From positions 186,001-250,000 of the forward strand of contig CATQHX010000010.1 in NCBI GenBank assembly GCA_958296065.1: a stretch of DNA of 64,000 bases. Direction: 5' to 3'. This stretch comes from Vicinamibacterales bacterium. GTDB lineage: Bacteria; Acidobacteriota; Vicinamibacteria; Vicinamibacterales; UBA8438. The translations under genes were made by a program, and so were the position numbers. Positions 17,635 to 28,352 of the stretch are shown here, in pieces; within the stretch, counting starts at the first letter, position 1; every line of letters starts with the position of its first letter. Under the pieces are notes generated by a model, which had not been told where the DNA came from, searched no databases, and saw only the letters and a list, made by a program, of their open reading frames with translations.

Positions 17635-18117
17635 GTGAAGCCCAGCTGGAACAAGGTTCGAGCCGCTCACGGACCGGCGCTGGCCCGCATCATCGCGAGC
17701 TACGCCCCGCCCGGCCCTGACCGCGAGGACCTCGCACAGGAGGTGGCCTTGGCGCTGGTGCGGGCGCTGCCGGCCTTCCGCGGCGAGGCCTCGCTACGGA
17801 CCTACGTGCTGCGAATCGTGCACAACGTCTGCCTGCGCCAAGTCATGCGTCATCGGCGGTGGAAGCTCGATCCGATCGAGGAGGTCGCCGACCCGACAGC
17901 GTCACCGGAGCGAAGCGCGATGCAGCGTGAGAACGAAGCGCGGTTGGTGGCGGCGACCCGGAGACTCCCGGTAGGGCTCCGCCAGGTCCTGACGCTGTCA
18001 CTCGAAGAGCTTCCGCACTGCGAGATCGCCGACGTGCTCGGCATCACGGAGAACGCGGTCGCTATCCGCATGCACCGGGCGCGCCGGCTGCTCAAGACCC
18101 TGTTGGAGGAGCGATGA
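17635..18117 (+). CDS. ECF-type RNA polymerase sigma factor
   Basis: The 160-aa product from GTG 17635 has a sigma-70 region 2 (DREDLAQEVALALVRALPAF, GEASLRTYVLRIVHNVC) and region 4 (LPVGLRQVLTLSLEELPHCE, IADVLGITENAVAIRMHRAR). Upstream sequence is IS debris, so the GTG is the first sensible start. The next gene, a four-helix membrane protein, overlaps it by ATGA, the usual layout for an ECF sigma factor and its membrane-bound anti-sigma. It lies 0.9 kb ahead of a kinase/FHA/phosphatase gene run, which it may control, but no promoter motif was found to show this. Confidence 0.85.
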   Translation: MKPSWNKVRAAHGPALARIIASYAPPGPDREDLAQEVALALVRALPAFRGEASLRTYVLRIVHNVCLRQVMRHRRWKLDPIEEVADPTASPERSAMQRENEARLVAATRRLPVGLRQVLTLSLEELPHCEIADVLGITENAVAIRMHRARRLLKTLLEER

Positions 18118-18692
18118 GTGAAGAACTGGATATGGGGGCCCTGTGCCGCGAGTGGAAGGAAACCGACATGAAGACTATCGAAATGGCTCTGGAGACCGGA
18201 AAGCTGCGCCGAGAGGTCACCTGGACCTTTGTCGTGATGGCCGCGATCGCACTGTTGGCTGGAGGTAGCCTGTTCCGGCTCGTCTTCGCGGCTTCGACGC
18301 CCTGGACTACGCTACTGTCGGGTGTGATCGTTGTCGGTGTGAGTCTGGCACTGTTCCTGAGGTTTTTCCGTCGTCAGTGGCTTGCGGTGCGCGCCGCTGA
18401 CGCACTGCTGACCGGCACGCCGACCGAACTGGTCCGGGGCCGTCAGGCACTGATCGAGGTCGAGCTCTACGCCTGGACCGGCCGATCCGCCCGGTTCGCC
18501 GAGCTGCTGATCGGGCCGGTCGGGATTCTGTTCGCGACCGCTTGGTGGTGGATCGGCACCCTGTCAGTGTGGTTTCCCGTCGCTCTCGCGCTCGGCCTGG
18601 TGTCCTTCTCGGCCTACGGCCGGTTGCACCGGATTCCACGGCTGCGCCGGGAAATCGCCGAACTGGACGCTCTGGTCGCCACGCTTGTATAG
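18114..18692 (+). CDS. Membrane protein, candidate anti-sigma factor
   Basis: The 192-aa protein begins with a short cytoplasmic helix region (residues 1-35, including LCREWKETDMKTIEMALETG), then hydrophobic segments near 38-58, 62-82, 120-140 and 145-165. The gene overlaps the sigma-factor stop codon, so translation is coupled. A soluble N-terminal helix followed by membrane segments fits an anti-sigma factor, yet the canonical zinc-binding HxxxCxxC motif is absent. The role is therefore inferred from position. Confidence 0.65.
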   Translation: MSEELDMGALCREWKETDMKTIEMALETGKLRREVTWTFVVMAAIALLAGGSLFRLVFAASTPWTTLLSGVIVVGVSLALFLRFFRRQWLAVRAADALLTGTPTELVRGRQALIEVELYAWTGRSARFAELLIGPVGILFATAWWWIGTLSVWFPVALALGLVSFSAYGRLHRIPRLRREIAELDALVATLV

Positions 18693-19056
18693 CCCGCCTC
18701 CAGGCCCAGCAGCCTGAGGCGGAAGTCTCCACGTTCACTCGTATGGGCGGAAGGCGGCGATGGCGCGGTGTCCCGTGTGTCTGGTCCGCCCAGCAGGTTG
18801 GGCGGCCGCTGGCTCCAGGGGCTCTCGCCGTGACCATGACCGGCGGAGTTCGGTGCGGAATCCGCCGCCCTTTCCATCGGGAGGCACTCGAGTCGCGGCT
18901 CGTCGTTCCGCACGTCGCCACGCCATGTCTGGCGAACCCCGGCGAGGCGCCGCGCCGCGGCCCGCGCCTTGCACTCGTCGTCGTGCGCCACCAATGCGGT
19001 GTCGCCCGATCGCAGGGTCCGCATCGCCGGCAGCGTGCTGACGTAGAATCGCGCGT
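18693..19056. other. Intergenic stretch before the kinase cluster
   Basis: About 360 bases with no convincing gene. It presumably contains the promoter for the kinase operon, but no clear -35/-10 pair or ECF promoter was identified. Confidence 0.45.
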
Positions 19057-20745
<1,689 letters not shown>

Positions 20746-20802
20746 TGCCTGACAACGAAATCCGTCCCTGACAGGCAAGGCTGTAATAGACTGGCTTGCG
20801 TC

Positions 20803-21567
20803 ATGTTCGGCGCGAACGAGCTGCACCACCGTCTCGCCTCGTGGGCCGTGTCTGCGGCTTGCGCGATCGGCTTCATCGGCATGATGAGCCTGCTCCTGAC
20901 GGACGGCCGAGTCGCCGCCTTCCTGCTCGACCGCAACTCGACGGTCTTCGACTACCCCTTCACCATCCAGAACCTGATGTGGCTGATCTTCTTCGGGGCG
21001 CTGGCCGAGGTCGCCGTGCGCCACCGGCGCGCTCGTGTCGAGTCGCTACAGCTCGACGAGGGCCTGCTGCCCGAGGACGACGAGACGATGCTGCGGCTGC
21101 GGGACCTCGGCGCGATTCGCACTCGCGTCCGGGGGCAGGAGGACTTCTTCCTGCAACGACTCATCTCGCGCTGCATCCTGCAGTTCCAGAGCGCGCAGTC
21201 TACCGACCGCGCCAACGCGCTGCTGAACTCGTCGCTTGACCTAATGCAGCACGAGGTGGACACGAAGTACAGTCTGCTCCGCTATCTGGTGTGGGTGATT
21301 CCGACCGTCGGCTTCATCGGCACCGTGGTCGGCATCGCTGCGGCGTTGGACCAGGCGGGGGCCGCCGACGACTTCCAGGACCCGGCGCTGCTGGGCGAGC
21401 TCACGCGCAGCCTGGGGGTGGCCTTCTACACGACGATGCTGGCTCTGGTGCAGTCGGCGTTGCTGGTGCTGGCGCAGAACGTCACGCAGGCCAGCGAGGA
21501 AAGCGCGTTGAACCGGGCGGGCCAGTACTGCCTCGACAACCTGATCAACCGGCTCTACGAGAAGTGA
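20803..21567 (+). CDS. MotA/TolQ/ExbB-family proton-channel-like protein
   Basis: The 254-aa protein has a first membrane helix pair (about 13-35 and 48-70) and the signature C-terminal part: LVWVIPTVGFIGTVVGIAAA at about 165-185, then SLGVAFYTTMLALVQSALLV at about 205-225. That is the conserved core of MotA/TolQ/ExbB stators that couple proton flow to work. A dedicated MotB/TolR/ExbD gene is not adjacent, though the vWA protein at 27251 begins with a single TolR-like membrane anchor that could be its partner. It sits 11 bases before an FHA gene, so expression is surely shared with the signalling genes. Confidence 0.85.
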   Translation: MFGANELHHRLASWAVSAACAIGFIGMMSLLLTDGRVAAFLLDRNSTVFDYPFTIQNLMWLIFFGALAEVAVRHRRARVESLQLDEGLLPEDDETMLRLRDLGAIRTRVRGQEDFFLQRLISRCILQFQSAQSTDRANALLNSSLDLMQHEVDTKYSLLRYLVWVIPTVGFIGTVVGIAAALDQAGAADDFQDPALLGELTRSLGVAFYTTMLALVQSALLVLAQNVTQASEESALNRAGQYCLDNLINRLYEK

Positions 21568-21578
21568 AAGGCGTGGCG

Positions 21579-22223
21579 ATGCCCGTGTATCGAACCCCGG
21601 ACGGTCGGATCGTCGAGGAGAGGACCACCGTGAAGCCGCCGGGTGCCGGCCGCGACCGGAAGGCTAAGGACGCAGGGTCCGGCCGTGACGAGCCGCCCGC
21701 GCGTCCCGAGGGTGGCGGCGCTGCGCCGGAGACAGGACGCCGGCGCGCGGCATACACCCACCCGACGGTCGTCCGGCGACCCGGTGGGACGACCGGCAGA
21801 CAGGCGGCCCGCGACGACCAGCGCACACGGCTCGCCGGAGCCGTTCCTGCTGATGCGGCCGGCGCGGAGGAGACCGATCCGGTGGCGGGCTGGCTCGTGA
21901 TCGTCGAAGGGCCGGGCGCGGGACGGGACCTGCGGATCGGCGTGGGCCGCAACGATCTCGGTCGGGACGGCGACAACCGCATTGCGCTGCCCTTCGGCGA
22001 TACGCGGATATCGCGCCGGAAGCATCTGTGGGTCAACTACGATCCCCTGAACCGGGCATTCTCCGTCGCCCCGGGCAACAGCACGAACCTGGCGTACCTG
22101 AACGACGCTGCGATCGAGGAAGGGATGCCGCTCGCCGACGGTGCCACGATCACCGTCGGTCGGACGATATTGCGCTTTGTGGCGTTCTGCGGCGAAGGTT
22201 TCGCATGGCCCGATGCCGACTGA
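21579..22223 (+). CDS. FHA-domain protein
   Basis: The 214-aa product starts at ATG 21579. Residues 1-100 are a disordered, Arg/Pro/Gly-rich linker. Residues about 105-205 form a forkhead-associated domain, with IGVGRNDLGRDGDNRIALPF, the ISRRKHLWV stretch (Ser-Arg-Arg-x-His), GNSTNLAYLND and LADGATITVGRTILRF. FHA domains bind phosphothreonine, so it is a likely reader of the neighbouring kinases. The expected Asn of the NGT motif is NST here, placed as usual. It overlaps the start of the phosphatase gene by 11 bases. Confidence 0.85.
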   Translation: MPVYRTPDGRIVEERTTVKPPGAGRDRKAKDAGSGRDEPPARPEGGGAAPETGRRRAAYTHPTVVRRPGGTTGRQAARDDQRTRLAGAVPADAAGAEETDPVAGWLVIVEGPGAGRDLRIGVGRNDLGRDGDNRIALPFGDTRISRRKHLWVNYDPLNRAFSVAPGNSTNLAYLNDAAIEEGMPLADGATITVGRTILRFVAFCGEGFAWPDAD

Positions 22224-23256
22224 CTTCCTGCCGCTCGATATCGGCTCCGCGGCGCGCGCCTTGGTACTGGTCATCGCCGCCGCAATCAGTCTGTTGGCGC
22301 TGTCCATTCTGGCGCAGATCCCCGCGGTGGTTCTGATGTGGTGGCTGCGGCCGCAACCGGCGTACAACAGGCCGGAGGCGCCAGCCGGCGGCGGGTCTGC
22401 GATGTCGAGGGCCGCGCCGACGGACGCCGCCCGTATGCGCCTGCGCCGCGGCGGCGGGCAACTCGTAGGCAAACGCGAGATCCAGGAAGACGAGCTCGGC
22501 TTCATCGACGGCCCGACCCTCGATCCCGGCGGCCAGCATCCGGTAGTGGTCGTGGCGGACGGTATGGGCGGACATGCAAGCGGCGAGTTGGCGAGCCGGC
22601 TCGCGGTGCGCGCGTTCGTCGAGGCGTACGGCACGGAAGGCCGGCCGGCGGATCGGCTGCGGGCGGCGCTCGACCGCTCCAACCAGGCGATAGACGACGC
22701 GATACGGGACAACCTGTCGCACGACGGCATGGGCACCACGCTGGTGGCGGCGGCGGTCACGGCGGACGGCCTCGAATGGATCAGCGTCGGAGACTCCCCG
22801 CTGTACCTCTGCCGCGACGGTCGGCTGAAGCGCCTGAACGAGGATCACTCGATGGCCCCGGTGATAGCGGCCATGCGCGAGATCGATCCGGCGACGGCCA
22901 GGAGCATGAACCCGAACGAACTCCGCTCGGCGCTTGTCGGTTTCGCGCTCACCAAGGTGGACGCCTCGCCGATGCCGGAACTGCTGAAACCGGGCGACCT
23001 GATCCTGCTGGCGAGCGACGGCCTGAACACGCTGGACGAAGGTGAGATGGCCTCGCTCATCGCCACACGCCGCGGCGATGGGCCGGAGGCGGTGAAGGAC
23101 GCTCTGCTCGCGGCGGTCGCGGCGCAGGACGTGCCGGCGCAGGACAACGTGACGGTGGCGCTGATCGAGGCGCCTGGCGCGACGGGAGCGCCCGGCGCGT
23201 CGGGGTGCGCCCGGTGCGACGGGACCGCCGGAGTGCCGGTAGCATCGGGAGTCTGA
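22213..23256 (+). CDS. PP2C-family Ser/Thr phosphatase, membrane-anchored
   Basis: From ATG 22213 the 347-aa product starts with a membrane helix (about 15-45, LVLVIAAAISLLALSILAQI). The PP2C catalytic domain (about 75-320) shows the metal-binding VVVADGMGGHASGELASRLA, GMGTTLVAAAVTADG, SVGDSPLYLCRDGRL, LILLASDGLNTLDEGEM and DNVTVALIE motifs. The N-terminal metal residue motif is in NQEDE-like form KREIQEDELG. It should dephosphorylate the kinases' targets and switch the pathway off. A Gly/Ala/Pro-rich tail of about 20 residues ends it. It is 8 bases from the next FHA gene. Confidence 0.9.
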   Translation: MPTDFLPLDIGSAARALVLVIAAAISLLALSILAQIPAVVLMWWLRPQPAYNRPEAPAGGGSAMSRAAPTDAARMRLRRGGGQLVGKREIQEDELGFIDGPTLDPGGQHPVVVVADGMGGHASGELASRLAVRAFVEAYGTEGRPADRLRAALDRSNQAIDDAIRDNLSHDGMGTTLVAAAVTADGLEWISVGDSPLYLCRDGRLKRLNEDHSMAPVIAAMREIDPATARSMNPNELRSALVGFALTKVDASPMPELLKPGDLILLASDGLNTLDEGEMASLIATRRGDGPEAVKDALLAAVAAQDVPAQDNVTVALIEAPGATGAPGASGCARCDGTAGVPVASGV

Positions 23257-23263
23257 GGAGCGG

Positions 23264-24232
23264 ATGTCGAACGTAACGCGGTCGATTTCGGCCCGCCGCA
23301 TTGCCCGCATCGTCGTCGCGGCATGCATCGTTCTCGGCGTCGCGTGGGACGCCGTCCCGGCCCAGCCCGGTGCATCGACGGTCGACGAAGACATGGTGCG
23401 CGCCGTCGCCACTGCTGCCGAGATTGCAGCACAGCGGGACACGGAGGCGCGCGAGGCGCAGGCGGCGGCGAACGCGGCGTTGGAGGAAGCCGCCGAGGCG
23501 CAGGCGCGGGCCGATGCCGCCCTGGACCGTGCCCAGGCCCTGGAGGCGCAAGCGAACGCCACACAAGCCGAGCGGGACGCGGCGCGTGCGGAAGCCGAGA
23601 CCCTGCGGGCAGAAGCCGCGGAGAAGGAAGCCGCCCGGGTCGCCCTGGAGCAGCGAGCTGATACCGCCCTGGAGCAGGCGCGGGAGGCCCAGGCGCGGGC
23701 GGCGACTCTCGAGCGACAGTTGGTGCAGGAGCAACGGCATTTCTACTTGGCGCTCGTCGCCGCATCCCTGGCGCTGCTGGCGGTGATCCTGGTCGCGTGG
23801 CGCTTCGCGAGCCGCCGCCGCCTCGAGTTGGCGGCATCGGAGGCGGCGCGCCGGGCCAGTGAGGAACAGCTTGCCGCCGCGGTCACCGCTGCGCCGTTCT
23901 CCTGCCTGCTGGAGGGGACCGACACGAACGGTCGCAGCGTCGTGGTCAAGATCGGCGCCGAGCAGCTCGGGTCGCGCGACGGAATCGTAGTCGGCCGCAA
24001 CCCGGCTCAGGCGGGCGTGGTCCTCGACCACCCGGAGGCGTCGCGCGAGCATTTCCGGCTGGCCGCAACGGGCCGGAGCATCTCCATCGTGGATCTGCAT
24101 TCCACGAACGGCACCTTCGTGAACGGAACCGAGATCGAGCCCGACAAGGCGACCGTGCTCTCCTCTGGAGACGAGATCCGCGTCGGGGCCGCGATACGCC
24201 TGACCGTGTCGATCGACCGGGTCGCGCCGTGA
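23264..24232 (+). CDS. Coiled-coil membrane protein with C-terminal FHA domain
   Basis: The 322-aa protein starts behind TGAGGAG. It has a signal-type N-terminal hydrophobic stretch (ARIVVAACIVLGVAWDAV), an Ala/Glu/Arg-rich coiled coil (about 45-155), a membrane helix (about 163-185, FYLALVAASLALLAVILVAW), and an FHA domain (about 220-318) with IVVGRNPAQAG, EASREHFRLA and STNGTFVNG. Topology would place the coiled coil in the periplasm and the FHA domain in the cytoplasm, so it could pass an envelope signal to the kinase/phosphatase pair. It overlaps the start of a decayed vWA gene by GTGA. Confidence 0.85.
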   Translation: MSNVTRSISARRIARIVVAACIVLGVAWDAVPAQPGASTVDEDMVRAVATAAEIAAQRDTEAREAQAAANAALEEAAEAQARADAALDRAQALEAQANATQAERDAARAEAETLRAEAAEKEAARVALEQRADTALEQAREAQARAATLERQLVQEQRHFYLALVAASLALLAVILVAWRFASRRRLELAASEAARRASEEQLAAAVTAAPFSCLLEGTDTNGRSVVVKIGAEQLGSRDGIVVGRNPAQAGVVLDHPEASREHFRLAATGRSISIVDLHSTNGTFVNGTEIEPDKATVLSSGDEIRVGAAIRLTVSIDRVAP

Positions 24233-24783
24233 AGCCAACCCGCCGGGAGATCAGCATCCTTCAGCGTGTCGGCGATCGATCTGACCGAGGACGCGGCCGT
24301 CGGCGTCATCGATTTCAAGGACGGATGTGGCCGGCAGCCGGCCTTGCGCATCGCACCGATCCAGCGCATCGACCGGCAGTCGGTGCGGCGGCTGGCGGCG
24401 TTCGCGCGGTCGATGCGCCCCGGCTCGGCGGCCTGGAACGTAACGGTGGACGAGGACTACGCCGAGGCCTTGCGGGCGGCCGTCAACGCAGACTGGCGGC
24501 AGGGCAGTGAGCACCGCTCGATCGTCATGATCTCCGACAACCCGGCGCACGCCAACGCGCGGCAGCAAGCCATCGCTGACGTCGGCGCTTCGCGGGCCGC
24601 CCTAGCGCCCGGCACACTGTCTCGGCGGTCTTTGTCGACACGAGCTTGACCGCCGGTTCCGGCTACCCGGACGCGGCAGCGTTCATTCGCCGCGTGGCCG
24701 GGCCGGCGGCGGCCACTTTGTCCGCGCGGATGAGAACGCGTCGCTGTCGGCGACGATCCCTGCGGGCCATCTTCGAGGACTGA
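24229..24783 (+). pseudogene. Decayed vWA-domain gene with internal deletion
   Basis: It begins like the intact vWA gene at 27251 (GTG, KPTRRE) but has an extra C that shifts frame, then jumps from SAID-L directly to TEDAAVGVIDFKDGCG, losing about 515 bases that encode the membrane anchor, coiled coil and the metal-ion DxSxS site. The deletion endpoints share the short sequence CGAYCTG in the paralogue. Further frame changes appear near 24585, before the ending that still resembles RADENASLS. The gene is dead, and its place just behind the FHA gene suggests the vWA module was once the end of this operon. Confidence 0.8.
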
Positions 24784-24976
24784 TTCGCCTAACTGCCCCG
24801 AAAATGAACGACCCTCCCCGCGGTCCACACATCGCAGCGCTCGTCCCGGCCCCGACCCCTCCGCCGAGCGCAGGCCCGTTGCCAGTTTCCGCCGATGGAT
24901 GGCGCGGTTGGAGGTGGAGTGATAGCGATGTGGCTAGATGGCGCGGTTGAAGGTCGAGTTGTAGAATCGGGACGCC

Positions 24977-27175
24977 GTGACAGCGCATCAACATCCGGCC
25001 GCGCTGCCGAAGGGCCACCGCATCGGCGAGTACGAGATCGTCCGCGTGCTCGGCGCGGGTGGCTTCGGCATCACGTACCTGGCGTTCGACCACCAGTTGG
25101 ACGGACCGGTCGCGCTCAAAGAGTACTTTCCCGCCGAGGCGGCAAGGCGCGAGTTCGGATGGGGCGTCGCCCCGTCAAGCACGGGGAGCAAAGCGCTCTT
25201 CACCTGGGGCCTCGACCGTTTCATCGACGAGGCTCGGTCCCTCCATCGCCTTCGACACGCGAACGTCGTGCGGGCGCATCGCTACGTCCAGGCCTACGGC
25301 ACCGCGTACATCGTCATGGAGTACGTCGAGGGCGAGTCCCTGCAGCAGATCCTCCGGGTGCGCGACCGGCTGACGCCCGACGCTTGGCGGCGATTGCTGG
25401 ACCCGTTGATCGACGGGCTGGCCCACGTGCACGGCCACGGCTACCTGCACCGCGACATCAAGCCCGCGAACATCATGATTCGCGCCGCGGACGGGGCTCC
25501 GGTGCTGATCGACTTCGGCGCCGCGCGTGTGGCCGCCCGGGGCCGGACGCACACTCAGGTGCTGACGCCGGAGTACGCCCCGCTGGAGCAATATTCGCGC
25601 GAGGGAACGCAGGGACCGCCCACCGACATCTACGCCCTGGCCGCGGTCTCGTACCGCGTGCTGACCGGCGAGCGGCTGTCGAGCGCCCCGGACCGGGTGC
25701 TTGACGACGATTACGAGCCCCTGGCGAACCGCATCGCCGGCGCGAACCACCGGTGGCTGGCCGCCATCGACCATGGACTGGCGTTGCGGCCGGAGGACCG
25801 GCCCCAGACGGTCCCGGTATGGACTGCGGCGATGCGCGGCGCCCGCACCGCGCCCGTACCGAACGTCGATGCCGGGACCGACCGCAGCAGGAACGCCGCG
25901 CGGGCCTCCGCACCTCTGCAGGACGCTCCGGCCGCATCCGGCCGCTCCTCTCTGTCGTTGAGGCACTGGGGGTGGGTCCCGGTCTTAGTCATTCTTTTTT
26001 TCCTCGACGCCATCACGAGTGACCCGCCGGATCGAAATCCTGCCAGCGTCTCGGGCGAGAATGACCCAAGCGCGGACCGGCCGCAACGACCCGGTGCATC
26101 CGAGCCCCCGACGCGAGCGACCGCGCAAGCTCCGACGAGCAGAAGTACGCCGAGATCGCTTCCGGTCTCATCACCGGAAGCCGGCGAAGCCAGACTGGGG
26201 CTCGATCGGTCAGCCAGGCGGCTGATCCAGCGAGGGCTGCGCGCCGACGGATTTGATCCTGGCTCCGTCGACGGGTTGTTCGGACCGGCGACACGCGCGT
26301 CGCTGCGGGCGTGGCAGAGCTCCCGCGGGCAGGCGGCAACTGGCTATCTGAACGGCCAGCAGGTGGCGGAACTCCGGGATTCTGCACGTCGCCAGCAGCA
26401 GCGATCCGCCGCATCGACACCCGCAAACCGATCGACCGCACCAACTCCGACAGACGGAAGTACCTCGAACCCATCGCCCTTGATCTCAGCACCTGAGGGA
26501 TGGCCACCGGCACCCAGCCCCAAGGTAGCAAACGGAAGGTCGTTCACGCGCGGTTCACATCAGGATGACGTCCTCCGCCTGCAGGGCACGCCGACCAGCA
26601 TCAACCGGTACCCATCCCTGGGGCACGAAACATGGCGCTACGGATCCAGTTCCGTGACCATCTCGACCCGATCACGCCACGTCATCGAGTGGGCGAATCG
26701 CGGTGGCAACCTCAAGGTGCAACTGGCGCCGGGCCGTAACGGGACGAACGCGACATCGTTCACGCGCGGTTCACATCAGGATGACGTCCTCCGCCTGCAG
26801 GGCACGCCGACCAGCATCAACCGGTACCCATCCCTGGGGCACGAAACATGGCGCTACGGATCCAGTTCCGTGACCATCTCGACCCGATCACGCCACGTCA
26901 TCGAGTGGGCGAATCGCGGTGGCAACCTCAAGGTGCAACTGGCGCCGGGCCGTAACGGGACGAACGCGACATCGTTCACGCGCGGTTCACATCAGGATGA
27001 CGTCCTCCGCCTGCAGGGCACGCCGACCAGCATCAACCGGTACCCATCCCTGGGGCACGAAACATGGCGCTACGGATCCAGTTCCGTGACCATCTCGACC
27101 CGATCACGCCACGTCATCGAGTGGGCGAATCGCGGTGGCAACCTCAAGGTGCGACAGGCGCCCGCCGGTCGATGA
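24977..27175 (+). CDS. Transmembrane Ser/Thr kinase with peptidoglycan-binding-like domain and triplicated repeat
   Basis: This 732-aa protein (GTG start) has a kinase domain (about 16-290; GAGGFG, VALKEYF, HRDIKPAN, IDFGAARV, GPPTDIYALAAVSYRVLTG) with all catalytic residues. A membrane helix (about 333-350, WVPVLVILFFLDAI) is followed by a Pro/Ser/Thr-rich linker and a peptidoglycan-binding-like segment (about 410-465, RRLIQRGLRADGFDPGSVDG). Residues 522-732 are three copies of a 72-aa unit (SFTRGSHQDDVLRLQGTPTS, WRYGSSSVTIS) that resembles the small BamE/SmpA-like repeats of other extracytoplasmic proteins. It is a plausible envelope sensor. Its vWA neighbour follows 75 bases later. Confidence 0.88.
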   Translation: MTAHQHPAALPKGHRIGEYEIVRVLGAGGFGITYLAFDHQLDGPVALKEYFPAEAARREFGWGVAPSSTGSKALFTWGLDRFIDEARSLHRLRHANVVRAHRYVQAYGTAYIVMEYVEGESLQQILRVRDRLTPDAWRRLLDPLIDGLAHVHGHGYLHRDIKPANIMIRAADGAPVLIDFGAARVAARGRTHTQVLTPEYAPLEQYSREGTQGPPTDIYALAAVSYRVLTGERLSSAPDRVLDDDYEPLANRIAGANHRWLAAIDHGLALRPEDRPQTVPVWTAAMRGARTAPVPNVDAGTDRSRNAARASAPLQDAPAASGRSSLSLRHWGWVPVLVILFFLDAITSDPPDRNPASVSGENDPSADRPQRPGASEPPTRATAQAPTSRSTPRSLPVSSPEAGEARLGLDRSARRLIQRGLRADGFDPGSVDGLFGPATRASLRAWQSSRGQAATGYLNGQQVAELRDSARRQQQRSAASTPANRSTAPTPTDGSTSNPSPLISAPEGWPPAPSPKVANGRSFTRGSHQDDVLRLQGTPTSINRYPSLGHETWRYGSSSVTISTRSRHVIEWANRGGNLKVQLAPGRNGTNATSFTRGSHQDDVLRLQGTPTSINRYPSLGHETWRYGSSSVTISTRSRHVIEWANRGGNLKVQLAPGRNGTNATSFTRGSHQDDVLRLQGTPTSINRYPSLGHETWRYGSSSVTISTRSRHVIEWANRGGNLKVRQAPAGR
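26540..27152 (+). repeat. Three tandem 216-bp repeats inside the kinase gene
   Basis: Units begin at 26540, 26756 and 26972 with a 216-bp (72-codon) period and appear identical in DNA as well as protein. The third unit diverges only at its end (AAGGTGC then CGACAGGCG). Identity at silent sites implies recent amplification. Confidence 0.95.
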
Positions 27176-27250
27176 GCACACCATCGCTCGCGGATACGCG
27201 ATGAGTAGCATGGCGATTGGCCGCACGCCGTCGACCGACCAGGGGACGCC

Positions 27251-28318
27251 GTGAAGCCGACCCGCCGGGAGGCCAGCATCTTCAGCGTGTCGGCGATCGA
27301 CCTGTTCGCGTCGGCGCTCGGGGCCTTCATCGTCGTCGCGTTAGTGCTGCTGCCCTACTTCCCCAACACCGGCGACGCCCCTCCGGCCGGCGCGGACCCG
27401 CCGGTCGACCCGTCGTCCTCGCTTGGCATCTCGCCCGCCGAAGTCGAGGCGCTACGCGCCCAGGCGGCGCGGGCCGAGGCCGCCCTGGCCGAGGCGGAGC
27501 GGCGCGGGCGCGATCTGTCGGAGGCGCTGGAAGCGGCCCGAGCGCAGGCGTCGGCGCCCGCACCGACGCTGGCGAACCCCATCTCGCCCGCCGAGGTGGC
27601 AGCGCTCCAGGACCGGGTAGTGCGTTCGGACGCGGAGCTGCAGGCGGCGCGCGCCCGCGAGCGCGAACTCGCGCGGGCGCTCGACGCCGCGAAGTCGTCG
27701 GTCCGGACGCTACCGCCGATTGATCTCGTAATCGCCCTCGACACGACCGCGAGCATGACAGGCGAGGTGGCGAGCCTGCGCGAGGAAATCGCGGGCCTTT
27801 CCGCCCTCCTCGCCGACCTGACCGACGACGCGGCGGTGGGCATCATCGACTTCAAGGACGGCTGCGGGGGGGCGCCGGCCCTGCGCATCGCCCCGCTCCA
27901 GCGCATCGACCGGGAGTCCGTGCGCCGGCTGGCCGTCTTCACCCGTTCGATGCGTCCCGGTTCGCCGCGCTGCAACACGACTTCCGACGAGGACTTCGCC
28001 GAGGCGTTGCGCGCGGCCGTCGACGCCGACTGGCGCCCCGACAGCGAGCTCCGGTCGATCGTCCTGATCTCCGACAACCCGGCCCACGCCTATTCCCGGG
28101 AGCAAGCCGTGGCCGACGCCCGGCGCTTCTCGCGTGGCCCCGGCGCCCGGCACACCGTCTCGGCCGTGCTCGTCGACACGAGCGCCTTCGCCCCGACCTA
28201 CCCCGATACCGCGGCGTTCATGCAGCGCGTCGCCCAGGCGGGGGGCGGGCAGTTCGTCCGCGCCGACGAGAACGCGTCGCTGTCGGTGACGATTCTGCGC
28301 GCCGTCTTCGACGGCTGA
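27251..28318 (+). CDS. Membrane-anchored von Willebrand A-domain protein
   Basis: The 355-aa product (GTG start) has one N-terminal membrane anchor (about 17-38, FASALGAFIVVALVLLPYF), like the TolR/ExbD layout, then a Pro-rich linker and a coiled coil (about 60-150), and a vWA domain (about 158-350). The metal-ion site reads DTTASM (DxTxS), with GIIDFKDGC and LISDNPAHAYSREQA beyond. It should bind a protein partner through the metal site. The position after a membrane kinase, and an anchor resembling those that pair with ExbB-like channels, hint that it works with the channel protein of the cluster. It stops 34 bases before the convergent operon's end. Confidence 0.85.
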   Translation: MKPTRREASIFSVSAIDLFASALGAFIVVALVLLPYFPNTGDAPPAGADPPVDPSSSLGISPAEVEALRAQAARAEAALAEAERRGRDLSEALEAARAQASAPAPTLANPISPAEVAALQDRVVRSDAELQAARARERELARALDAAKSSVRTLPPIDLVIALDTTASMTGEVASLREEIAGLSALLADLTDDAAVGIIDFKDGCGGAPALRIAPLQRIDRESVRRLAVFTRSMRPGSPRCNTTSDEDFAEALRAAVDADWRPDSELRSIVLISDNPAHAYSREQAVADARRFSRGPGARHTVSAVLVDTSAFAPTYPDTAAFMQRVAQAGGGQFVRADENASLSVTILRAVFDG

Positions 28319-28352
28319 CACGGCGCGCCTTCTCGGCTCCGCCCGGTCCGGG

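Noticed and set aside
20803-21567. ZorA (Zorya defence) assignment for the channel protein
   Set aside because: The long ZorA tail is missing and no ZorB, ZorC or ZorD gene is present; a general MotA/TolQ/ExbB call is safer.
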